A stretch of 64,000 nucleotides of DNA from Ascidiaceihabitans sp029251465 (GTDB lineage: Bacteria; Pseudomonadota; Alphaproteobacteria; Rhodobacterales; Rhodobacteraceae): NCBI RefSeq assembly GCF_042932805.1, contig NZ_CP170633.1:1984001-2048000 (forward strand), given 5' to 3'. Within the stretch, counting starts at the first letter, position 1, and every line of letters begins with the position of its first letter. Shown piece by piece: positions 56,946 to 64,000 of this stretch. A model generated the notes under the pieces. The model had not been told where the DNA came from, did not search any database, and was given only the letters and a program-made list of their open reading frames with translations. Position numbers and translations under genes: made by a program.

Positions 56946-59521
56946 CGTTGACCAAAACAACCTGCCCTTACTGCGGCGTTGGCTGCGGGGTTTTGGCGGG
57001 GGCTGACGGCACGATCAAAGGCGATCCTGACCATCCAGCCAACTTTGGGCGGCTCTGTTCCAAGGGCACAGCACTTGGCGAAACCCTTGATCTTGAAGGG
57101 CGGCTTTTGGCCCCCATGATCGGCGGCGTGACATCAAACTGGGACAGCAGTCTTGATCTGGTCGCCTCTAGATTTTCCCAAGCCATCAAAGATCATGGCC
57201 CCGACAGCGTTGCATTTTACGTGTCCGGCCAGTTGCTAAGCGAAGACTACTACGTCGCCAACAAGCTAATGAAAGGCTTTATCGGATCGGCAAATATCGA
57301 CACGAATTCAAGGCTTTGCATGGCGTCCTCTGTTGCCGGGCACAAACGCGCCTTTGGCACAGACACCGTTCCGGGCACCTACGAGGATCTGGAAGAGGCG
57401 GATTTGATCGTGCTGGTTGGCTCGAATCTAGCGTGGTGCCATCCGGTGTTACACCAACGGATCACGGCCGCAAAAACACGTCGTCCCGCCATGCGCATCG
57501 TCAATATTGATCCGCGCAAGACTGCCACAAGCGGGTTCGCCGATCATCATCTGCGCATTAAACCTGACGGCGACATTGCCCTGTTCAACGGGCTGCTCGT
57601 TCATCTTGCAGACAGCGGCACACTTGATCTGGATTACGTGGCGAACCACGTCGACGGGTGCCAAGAAGCGATTGAAAAGGCCCGTCAAAGCAATCCGCTA
57701 ACCTCGGGCCTAAGTGGTGATGAACTGGCCGCTTTCTATGCCCTTTGGGGCGGTACGGAAAAGGTCGTCACGCTCTATTCTCAGGGCGTAAACCAGTCGG
57801 TTTGTGGCACCGATAAGGTCAACGCGATCCTCAATTGTCACCTTGCCACAGGCCGGATAGGCAAGGCCGGATGCGGGCCGTTTTCGCTGACAGGCCAACC
57901 CAATGCGATGGGCGGGCGCGAGGTTGGTGGCCTCGCCAATATGCTGGCCAATCATCTGGACATCGAGAACCCGGATCACCGCGTCCGGGTTCAGGATTTT
58001 TGGGGCAGCCCGACAATTTGCACACACGCGGGACTAAAGGCCGTGGACCTATTTCAGGCCTGTGCGTCGGGCAAAATCAAGGCCTTGTGGGTCATGTCCA
58101 CCAACCCCGCCGTCAGCATGCCAGACGTAAACGCGGTGACCGCAGCGATCAAAAACGTGCCGTTTGTGGTTGTCTCGGACATCATGGCGCACACCGACAC
58201 CGGCGATTTGGCGGACGTGCTGTTGCCCGCAACCGGCTGGGGTGAAAAGGACGGCACAGTCACCAATTCCGAACGGCGCATTTCGCGACAGCGCGCGTTT
58301 TTGCCCGCCCCTCCGAACACGCGCCCCGACTGGCAGATCATCTGCGATGTGGCGCAGCGCATGGGCTGGAAAGACGCCTTTGCCTACGACACACCAGCCG
58401 AGATTTTTGCAGAATATGTGGCCTTGTCACAGTCCAGTCGCGATTTTGGGCGCGACCTTGATCTCAGCATCTTTTCGGATGCCGATTACGCCGATCTGAT
58501 CCCGACGCAGTGGCCACAGAATGACAAACGGTTCTTTGCAGATGGTCAATTTTTTCACCCTAACGGGCGGGCCAGGATGCTGCCGATCGCGCAGCCTGTT
58601 GCCGATCATCCCAAGGGGTTTGTCTTGAACACCGGGCGCAATCGCGATCAATGGCACACGATGACCCGCACCGGCAAAGCCCCGCGATTGGGCGCGCATT
58701 TGGCGGAACCCTACGTCGAAATTCACCCCATGGACGCGGAAAAACTGGGGCTGAATGCCGGTGATCTTGCGCGCTCAACCAGCCCTCAGGGGCAGTCAAT
58801 CTTGCGCGTTCTGATAACCGACCGCGTGGGCCAAGGCCAGCTGTTTGCGCCGATGCACTGGACCTGTCAGAGCAGTATTGGCGGGCGGTCAAACACCTTG
58901 ATCCCTGCCTTGGCGGATCCCGTTTCGGGGCAACCTGCGCTGAAATCCACCCGCGTTGAAATCGAAAAATTTAACGCCAAATGGTTTGCATTTGCAGCCG
59001 GCGTAAACCCCCTTGAAACCCTAGCGGATTATGGCGCAATCGCGCGCAGTGCCACAGGATGGCAGGGTGAACTTGCGGGCCTTGAAACGCCCCCAGATTG
59101 GCAGGTTTTTGCGCGTCACATTTTGAACGCCCCCGCAGCCGACCTGTCGTGCGTCTATGACGAGCAAACCGGAACAACCCGCATCGCAGTGCACAACGGC
59201 GCCGACCTATGCGGTCTGCTGTTCGCCAGCCCGAACCCTGTGCGCCTTGCGCGCGCGCACGCCGTGTCGTTGATCGGGTCCCAAACCACAGCCCTTGTCG
59301 CTTTGGCCGGTCGCGTCAGCGAAGGCCAGCCAGACCCCGGCCAGACGGTGTGCGCCTGCATGAACGTCGGAATAAACACGGTGCGCGGTGCCATCGCCGC
59401 TGGCGCAGCCACGGTGGACTGCGTGGGCAAGGCAACATCGGCGGGCACAAATTGCGGGTCCTGCAAGCCGGAAATCGCAACGATTTTAGCGCAGTCCTCA
59501 TTGCCATTGGCTGCCGAATGA
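56942..59521 (+). CDS. nasA: Assimilatory nitrate reductase NasA (Mo-bis-MGD)
   Basis: The 859-residue protein has an N-terminal 4Fe-4S site (C8, C11, C15, C39 in TCPYCGVGCGVL...GRLCSKG). The molybdenum cysteine is C126 in SRLCMASS, and a full molybdopterin oxidoreductase fold follows. A C-terminal BFD-like [2Fe-2S] domain follows (QTVCACMNVGINTVR...GTNCGSCKPEI). There is no Tat signal, so it acts in the cytosol. It reduces nitrate to nitrite for NirBD. It overlaps nirD and the next gene. Confidence 0.95.
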   Translation: MTLTKTTCPYCGVGCGVLAGADGTIKGDPDHPANFGRLCSKGTALGETLDLEGRLLAPMIGGVTSNWDSSLDLVASRFSQAIKDHGPDSVAFYVSGQLLSEDYYVANKLMKGFIGSANIDTNSRLCMASSVAGHKRAFGTDTVPGTYEDLEEADLIVLVGSNLAWCHPVLHQRITAAKTRRPAMRIVNIDPRKTATSGFADHHLRIKPDGDIALFNGLLVHLADSGTLDLDYVANHVDGCQEAIEKARQSNPLTSGLSGDELAAFYALWGGTEKVVTLYSQGVNQSVCGTDKVNAILNCHLATGRIGKAGCGPFSLTGQPNAMGGREVGGLANMLANHLDIENPDHRVRVQDFWGSPTICTHAGLKAVDLFQACASGKIKALWVMSTNPAVSMPDVNAVTAAIKNVPFVVVSDIMAHTDTGDLADVLLPATGWGEKDGTVTNSERRISRQRAFLPAPPNTRPDWQIICDVAQRMGWKDAFAYDTPAEIFAEYVALSQSSRDFGRDLDLSIFSDADYADLIPTQWPQNDKRFFADGQFFHPNGRARMLPIAQPVADHPKGFVLNTGRNRDQWHTMTRTGKAPRLGAHLAEPYVEIHPMDAEKLGLNAGDLARSTSPQGQSILRVLITDRVGQGQLFAPMHWTCQSSIGGRSNTLIPALADPVSGQPALKSTRVEIEKFNAKWFAFAAGVNPLETLADYGAIARSATGWQGELAGLETPPDWQVFARHILNAPAADLSCVYDEQTGTTRIAVHNGADLCGLLFASPNPVRLARAHAVSLIGSQTTALVALAGRVSEGQPDPGQTVCACMNVGINTVRGAIAAGAATVDCVGKATSAGTNCGSCKPEIATILAQSSLPLAAE

Positions 59522-60462
59522 CCCTCGCCCCGTTTGTTCGCATTGTCGCCCAAGGAAAAGGCCGCGCGCGCAGTCTGACCATCGACGAGGCTGATGACGC
59601 GATGGCAGTGATCCTGTCTGGAAACGCCGCACCCCAAGCTGTTGGCGCCTTGTTGATGGTCTTGCGTTTGCGCGGTGAAACAGACGCCGAAATCGCGGGT
59701 TTCACGCGCAGTTTGCGACGCTCTGCCCTGTACAGCTTGCCCGCCGCCGATCTGGATTGGCCGTGTTACGCCGCAGGTCGAACCCGAGGCGCGCCATTGT
59801 TTTTGCTCGCAGCGCGGCTGGTGTCTGACGCCGGCTACCGCGTCTCGATGCACGGGTGGAATTCGCACCAAGGCCGCGGCGCTGATCTGCGAAAAGCAGT
59901 CGACAGATTAGGGATCGACGGCGGGCGGTTGACCTACACCTCTCTGGAGGCCCTCAACCCAGTGGCGTTCGAATTGTTAGGACTGCGCGACATTTTTGGC
60001 CTCAGATCTTGCATCAACACAGTGCTGCGCATGTGGAACCCGTCTGGGGCAAGTGCTTCTGTGCAAGGGGTTTTTCATCCATCCTATCGCGGTTTGCAAT
60101 CGCGCGCCGCCGCGCTGCTGGGGGATCAAAACCTTTGCGTTATCAAAGGTGGTGGCGGCGAATTTGAACGCAATCCGGCCAAAGACACCACTGTATTCGG
60201 GCTACGTGCAGGTGCGGAGCTTGCCACTGTTGCCCCTGCATCAATCGACGACACGCGCCGTTTGCACGACCCTGATCACCCCGTTGATCTCGTCGCACTT
60301 TGGGCGGGTGCGCAGCGTGACACCTTTGCCCAAGCGACCGTTACCGGCACCGCAGCTTTGGCGCTGTGGGCGCTTGGTGCGCGCGACACGGTTTCTGAGT
60401 GCGACGCGCTGGCCTTAACGCTTTGGGACCAGCGTCACACATCCGAAGGAAAAACAGCATGA
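59518..60462 (+). CDS. TrpD2/YbiB-like protein (anthranilate phosphoribosyltransferase fold)
   Basis: The 314-residue protein resembles the TrpD2 group: ARSLTIDEADDAMAVILSG, then AAPQAVGALLMVLRLRGET at the N-terminus. It also has LRSCINTVLRMWNP and HPSYRGLQSRAAALLGDQN, with a glycine-rich VIKGGGGEFERNP loop. It is not expected to make tryptophan; TrpD2 proteins have been reported to bind nucleic acid. The ATG at 59518 overlaps nasA and its stop overlaps cysG. Its presence inside a nitrate operon is a recurring but unexplained association. Confidence 0.85.
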   Translation: MTLAPFVRIVAQGKGRARSLTIDEADDAMAVILSGNAAPQAVGALLMVLRLRGETDAEIAGFTRSLRRSALYSLPAADLDWPCYAAGRTRGAPLFLLAARLVSDAGYRVSMHGWNSHQGRGADLRKAVDRLGIDGGRLTYTSLEALNPVAFELLGLRDIFGLRSCINTVLRMWNPSGASASVQGVFHPSYRGLQSRAAALLGDQNLCVIKGGGGEFERNPAKDTTVFGLRAGAELATVAPASIDDTRRLHDPDHPVDLVALWAGAQRDTFAQATVTGTAALALWALGARDTVSECDALALTLWDQRHTSEGKTA

Positions 60463-61835
60463 AGACCTTTCCAATGTTTTTGCAGATGCGAGGCCGCCGC
60501 GTCGTCATCGCAGGCGGCGGCGAACAGGCCGCGCAGAAATGTCGTCTGATCCTAAAAACCGAGGCCGCGATCACCATTCTTGCCACAGATCTGGATCCCG
60601 AATTGGCCGATTTGCACGCCACCGGACGCATCGATTGGCAGCGCGGGGCCATCACGCCTGATAGTTTCGCCGACACCGCATTGGTGTTCGTGGCCACCGG
60701 CTGCCCCGCGTTGGATGCGTGCCTGCACAAGCTGGCCAAAACCGCAGGTGCCACGGTGAATGTGGTCGACCAGCCCGATTTATGCGACGCGCTGACACCC
60801 TCGATTGTTGATCGCAGCCCGGTTGTGGTGGCCATCGGCACCGAAGGCAGCGCGCCCGTTCTGGCCCGCCAAATCAAGACCAAGCTGGAAACGTTGCTTG
60901 AACCCCGCTTGGGTGATCTTGCCTCGATTGCCGGTCGCCTTAGGGACCGCGCAGCACTGCGCCTTGGGCCACGGGACCGGCGCGATTTGTGGCGCTGGGT
61001 GTTCAACGGCCCCGTGCGCGACACGCATGCGCGCGGCGGTGAACGCAACGCGGCGCTGATGATCAAACAGGCCATTGATACCGGCACCTTTGGGGACACG
61101 AAAACCGGGTCCGTCGCGCTGGTTGGTGCAGGCCCCGGTGCCAAAGATCTGATCACTTTGCGCGGTGTTCAGCGCCTGCAAGAGGCTGACGTGATTTACT
61201 ATGACCGGCTGGTTGACCCCGAAATTCTAGAGCTCGCGCGCCGCGACGCTGAACGGGTTTACGTTGGCAAAGCCCCGGGCTGTCACCATTGGCCACAGGA
61301 TAAAATTAGCAACGTCATCGTGTCTGCGGCCCGCCAAGGCAAACGCGTTGTTCGTCTAAAATGCGGCGATCCGGGTGTTTTTGCCCGCGGACGCGAAGAG
61401 GTTGACGCCCTGACTGCGGCCAATATTCCTTATGAAATCGTCCCCGGCGTCACGTCTGCCAGTGCCGCATCCGCAGCCATTGGTGGTTTTTTGACCGAAC
61501 GCGGCACCTGCGACACTCTTGTGTTTGCGACCGGCCAATCCGAAGACCCGCATAAATCACCAAGCTGGTTGTCAACTTTGCGCCCCGGCACACGGGTTGC
61601 GGTCTACATGGGCGTCGGTGCGGCCGCAAAAATAGTCGATCACCTAACCGCGTCGGGGCAGGCAAAGTTCATTGACGTTGATATCGTTGCGCACGCCCAA
61701 AAGCCGGAACAAATCACCGCGCAGTGTTCTGTCGACACGCTGCTTGCGACACTGGAACAGACAGGCGTTTCAAATCCCGCCATTTTGTTCCTGACTTGGC
61801 CGTTGCACCCCGTCCAGCTTGCGGCAACCTGTTAA
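60459..61835 (+). CDS. cysG: Siroheme synthase CysG (multifunctional)
   Basis: The 458-residue protein has an N-terminal precorrin-2 dehydrogenase/ferrochelatase domain (RGRRVVIAGGGEQAAQKCRL) and a C-terminal uroporphyrinogen-III methyltransferase domain (VALVGAGPGAKDLITLRG, RLKCGDPGVFARGREEVDAL, VPGVTSASAASAAIG). Together they turn uroporphyrinogen III into siroheme, the cofactor NirB needs. ATG at 60459 follows GAAGGA and overlaps the TrpD2-like stop. It is the last gene of the nitrate operon. Confidence 0.95.
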   Translation: MKTFPMFLQMRGRRVVIAGGGEQAAQKCRLILKTEAAITILATDLDPELADLHATGRIDWQRGAITPDSFADTALVFVATGCPALDACLHKLAKTAGATVNVVDQPDLCDALTPSIVDRSPVVVAIGTEGSAPVLARQIKTKLETLLEPRLGDLASIAGRLRDRAALRLGPRDRRDLWRWVFNGPVRDTHARGGERNAALMIKQAIDTGTFGDTKTGSVALVGAGPGAKDLITLRGVQRLQEADVIYYDRLVDPEILELARRDAERVYVGKAPGCHHWPQDKISNVIVSAARQGKRVVRLKCGDPGVFARGREEVDALTAANIPYEIVPGVTSASAASAAIGGFLTERGTCDTLVFATGQSEDPHKSPSWLSTLRPGTRVAVYMGVGAAAKIVDHLTASGQAKFIDVDIVAHAQKPEQITAQCSVDTLLATLEQTGVSNPAILFLTWPLHPVQLAATC

Positions 61836-62257
61836 GCGCCTTGGCCACGAGGTCAGCACACGCCAAACACCAGATTTGCGGGTTTTGTGTCGACGTTTTC
61901 ACGAATTTCCCGCGGTGCACACCACATGGTTTTGCAACATTCCTCACAATTGGCGCGAGACAGCGGCAAATCACCTTCGAAACCTTTGACATCAACGGCA
62001 ATTTGGCAGGCTCACCACTCTGTGACAGGACAGTGGTTTTCGTGATCTTGGCCCGAGAATTGCGGGCATTTCGCCTTTTATCAAGCAGCACAAATGTAAC
62101 AATCGAAATCGACGCGTGATCCATTTCACCACATCCCCCCCAGTACACAGGGCGGTGATCATACGTGTTTTGAAACCCCCGCAAAACATCCCCAATTTGA
62201 GTGGCAGAGGACAACAAGAGTGGCGCTTTTGCCGCTGACACCAAAAGGATCAAAACT
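61836..62257. other. Intergenic region, no gene seen
   Basis: About 420 bp between cysG and the small secreted protein gene. One weak hairpin (GCCCG...CGGGC near 62049-62065) might end the nitrate operon, but there is no T-run right behind it. Long minus-strand frames here look like chance. Confidence 0.5.
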
Positions 62258-62500
62258 ATGAAACTGTTCATTACTTCCGCCGTTGCAGCCCTGATCGCAA
62301 CATCCGCCTTTGCTGGCAATTCAGATCGTTATGACGACTTGCGGTTTGACACAGCTCAGTCTGCCCAACAGGTTGAACCCGCAACCGAACAAGCCGTCGC
62401 CGTTCTGACATCGCTCAGCTCACGCAGCAAAAACAGCACCTCGGGCACCTACGCCTACACAAACCCCTACGGCATCGGCCCAAACAACGACAGCCGCTAA
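62258..62500 (+). CDS. Small secreted protein of unknown function
   Basis: ATG at 62258 follows AAAGGA and encodes 80 residues. A Sec signal peptide is clear (MKLFITSAVAALIATSAFAG, cleavage at AFA-GN). The mature ~60 residues are polar and end with SSRSKNSTSGTYAYTNPYG then IGPNNDSR; no family is recognised. A bidirectional terminator follows. The ribosome site and signal peptide make the gene credible; it is periplasmic or extracellular. Confidence 0.72.
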   Translation: MKLFITSAVAALIATSAFAGNSDRYDDLRFDTAQSAQQVEPATEQAVAVLTSLSSRSKNSTSGTYAYTNPYGIGPNNDSR

Positions 62501-62510
62501 ACGCGTACAA

Positions 62511-62544
62511 AAACGCGCAGCCTCGTCATGGGGCTGCGCTTTTG
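62511..62544. terminator. Bidirectional terminator between the small gene and ychF
   Basis: GCGCAGCC (62515-62522) pairs with GGCTGCGC (62532-62539); TTTT follows on the plus strand and a T-run (CGTTTTTG) follows on the minus strand. It can end both converging genes. Confidence 0.85.
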
Positions 62545-62573
62545 CACGTCTTGGAATTGCGTTTAGGCGGTGC

Positions 62574-63671
62574 TTAGGTGTTGAACAAGAAATGCAGCAC
62601 GTCGCCGTCTTTGACGATGTATGCCTTGCCTTCGGCCCGCATTTTGCCCGCTTCTTTGGATGGCGCTTCGCCGCCCAAAGTTACAAAATCATCGTAGGCG
62701 ATGGTTTCGGCCCGGATGAACCCTTTTTCGAAATCACCGTGAATCACGCCGGCCGCTTTGGGCGCTGATGTGCCCGCAGGAATGGTCCAGGCGCGCGCCT
62801 CTTTGGGGCCAACGGTAAAGTACGTTTCCAAGTGCAGCAATTCGTAGCCCGCGCGGATCAAACGGTCCAGACCGGCCTCGTTCAGGCCCATTTCCTCAAG
62901 GAACATGATGGCTTCGTCAGGTTCCAACTGGCTGATTTCTTCTTCGATTTGCGCTGAAATCACGACAGCGCTGTTGCCTTGCGAGGCTGCCATTTCGGCG
63001 ACCGCGGCAGAATGCGCATTGCCTTCAGCCGCTTCGGCCTCGCCGACATTGCACACGTACAAAACCGGCTTGGACGTCAGCAATTGCAGCATCTGCCACT
63101 GCTTTGCGTCATCCTCGTCGATGTCGAGAACGCGTGCGGGGCGCCCCTCTTCTAGCTCGGCCAGCGCCATTTTCATCAAGCGTTCCTGATCAACGGCCTC
63201 TTTGTCGCCGCCGCGCACTTTGCGCCCGACGTTTTGCAAACGCTTCTCAAGGGATTCGATGTCCGCCAGCATCAGCTCGGTCTCAATGGTTTCGGCGTCC
63301 GCGACCGGATCAACGCGCCCCTCTACGTGGACAACATCGCCGTCTTCAAAGCAGCGCAACACGTGGGCAATCGCGTCGACCTCGCGAATGTTGGCCAGAA
63401 ACTGGTTGCCAAGGCCCTCGCCTTTGGACGCGCCCTTAACCAACCCTGCGATGTCCACAAAGGTCATGCGCGTCGGAATGATGGTTTTGGACGACGCAAT
63501 CGCGGCCAGTTTATCAAGGCGCGCATCGGGCACGCCAACTTCGCCGACGTTGGGTTCAATCGTGCAGAACGGGAAATTCGCCGCCTGCGCCGCTGCGGTT
63601 TTGGTCAATGCGTTGAAAAGCGTGGATTTGCCCACGTTTGGCAAGCCAACGATACCCATTTTAAAGCCCAT
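62574..63671 (-). CDS. ychF: YchF/OLA1 family ATPase-GTPase
   Basis: The 365-residue Obg-like P-loop protein has GIVGLPNVGKSTLFNALT (G1), NFPFCTIEPN, DIAGLVKGASKGEGLGNQFL (G3) and a C-terminal TGS domain (EARAWTIPAGTSAPKAAGVI, HGDFEKGFIRAE). The family prefers ATP, binds ribosomes and is linked to stress control in other bacteria. Length and motifs are standard. It converges on the small secreted-protein gene with a shared terminator. Confidence 0.96.
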   Translation of the reverse strand: MGFKMGIVGLPNVGKSTLFNALTKTAAAQAANFPFCTIEPNVGEVGVPDARLDKLAAIASSKTIIPTRMTFVDIAGLVKGASKGEGLGNQFLANIREVDAIAHVLRCFEDGDVVHVEGRVDPVADAETIETELMLADIESLEKRLQNVGRKVRGGDKEAVDQERLMKMALAELEEGRPARVLDIDEDDAKQWQMLQLLTSKPVLYVCNVGEAEAAEGNAHSAAVAEMAASQGNSAVVISAQIEEEISQLEPDEAIMFLEEMGLNEAGLDRLIRAGYELLHLETYFTVGPKEARAWTIPAGTSAPKAAGVIHGDFEKGFIRAETIAYDDFVTLGGEAPSKEAGKMRAEGKAYIVKDGDVLHFLFNT

Positions 63672-63823
63672 AGCGACGTCTCCCGACTATATCCATTTTG
63701 GCGCTTTTAGGGGGGGACGCGCGCACGTGCAAGGCACGCAAGGTTACCGCGTGCGCTATTGCGATTGATTTTCTGCCCCCAAATTGGCATTGCGGGACAA
63801 CACGACCAAAAAGGGCCACCACC

Positions 63824-64000
63824 ATGACACGTATCGACGCCAAATTTGCAGAACTAAAAGCCGCCAACAAGAAGGCGTTTGTATCCTACATTATGGCCGG
63901 TGATCCCGATTTTGCGACATCTTTAGAGATCGTCAAAGGGCTGCCGGACGCCGGCGTTGATATCATCGAACTTGGCTTGCCGTTCACGGACCCGATGGCC
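63824..64000 (+). CDS. trpA: Tryptophan synthase alpha subunit, 5' part only
   Basis: The first 59 codons (MTRIDAKFAELKAANKKAFV then SYIMAGDPD) and IIELGLPFTDPMA are the unmistakable start of TrpA, including the catalytic Glu in IELGLPF and the conserved SYIMAGDP strand. The gene continues past the window end. It catalyses the aldol cleavage of indole-3-glycerol phosphate. Confidence 0.93.
   Translation, partial: MTRIDAKFAELKAANKKAFVSYIMAGDPDFATSLEIVKGLPDAGVDIIELGLPFTDPMA

Noticed and set aside
61714..62319. Minus-strand frame of 201 codons with a hydrophobic start
   Set aside because: It overlaps the cysG 3' end and the signal peptide of the small secreted protein in antisense, with no ribosome binding site or family match.

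Overview
The window looks like chromosomal DNA of a Rhodobacteraceae (Roseobacter-clade) alphaproteobacterium. Supporting signs are the rRNA operon order 16S-tRNA-Ile-tRNA-Ala-23S-5S with an alphaproteobacterial 23S 5' end, the style of the OxyR/KatG, hydantoinase and nitrate-assimilation proteins, many ATGA/GTGA overlaps, and frequent GTG or TTG starts. No species is named because no alignment could be run.

Left part (1-31 kb). A minus-strand catabolic operon (aldehyde dehydrogenase, divergent M19 dipeptidase, unknown protein) is followed by a LysR gene. The divergent oxyR-katG pair has a recognisable OxyR operator between its genes. A redoxin gene comes next, then a complete minus-strand rRNA operon with its promoter, boxA and terminator. 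After a decayed methyltransferase and an M20 amidohydrolase comes an unusual minus-strand set: a metallo-beta-lactamase-fold protein and a HExxH zinc peptidase that overlap by 4 bp, plus a nearby DUF900 hydrolase. A plus-strand catabolic operon then encodes HyuA, HyuB, a PLP lyase, an Asp/Glu-racemase-fold protein, a RidA-like protein and a LysR regulator. Two convergent glycosyltransferases (GT25 and GT2) end the left part.

Island (31.25-47.2 kb). The 3' end of a tRNA-Ser(GCU) gene at 47116-47205 is copied, in the same orientation, at 40886 and 31255. I read this as two integrative elements in tandem at one tRNA. The inner one (40.9-47.1 kb) has a tyrosine integrase, AlpA, HTH proteins, a possible DnaA-box region, a zinc-ribbon protein and a three-gene ParA operon. 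The outer one (31.3-40.9 kb) has no integrase. It carries what look like defence genes: a CoiA-like nuclease, a complete ABC-three-component (ABC-3C) operon, an HNH nuclease cut by an IS3-family element, small membrane proteins and a DUF488 pair. Base composition falls visibly in the cargo genes.

Right part (47.2-64 kb). Next to the tRNA is a broken flavin oxidoreductase gene. Then comes a full nitrate/nitrite assimilation locus: nasT-nasS (regulators), an ANTAR-type two-hairpin leader with a terminator, nrtA-nrtB-nrtCD (uptake; the two ATPase domains are on one chain), nirB-nirD (nitrite reductase), nasA (nitrate reductase), a TrpD2-like gene and cysG (siroheme for NirB). The expected logic is that NasS senses nitrate or nitrite and releases NasT, which stabilises the leader hairpins and prevents termination upstream of nrtA. 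A small secreted protein, ychF and the start of trpA close the window.
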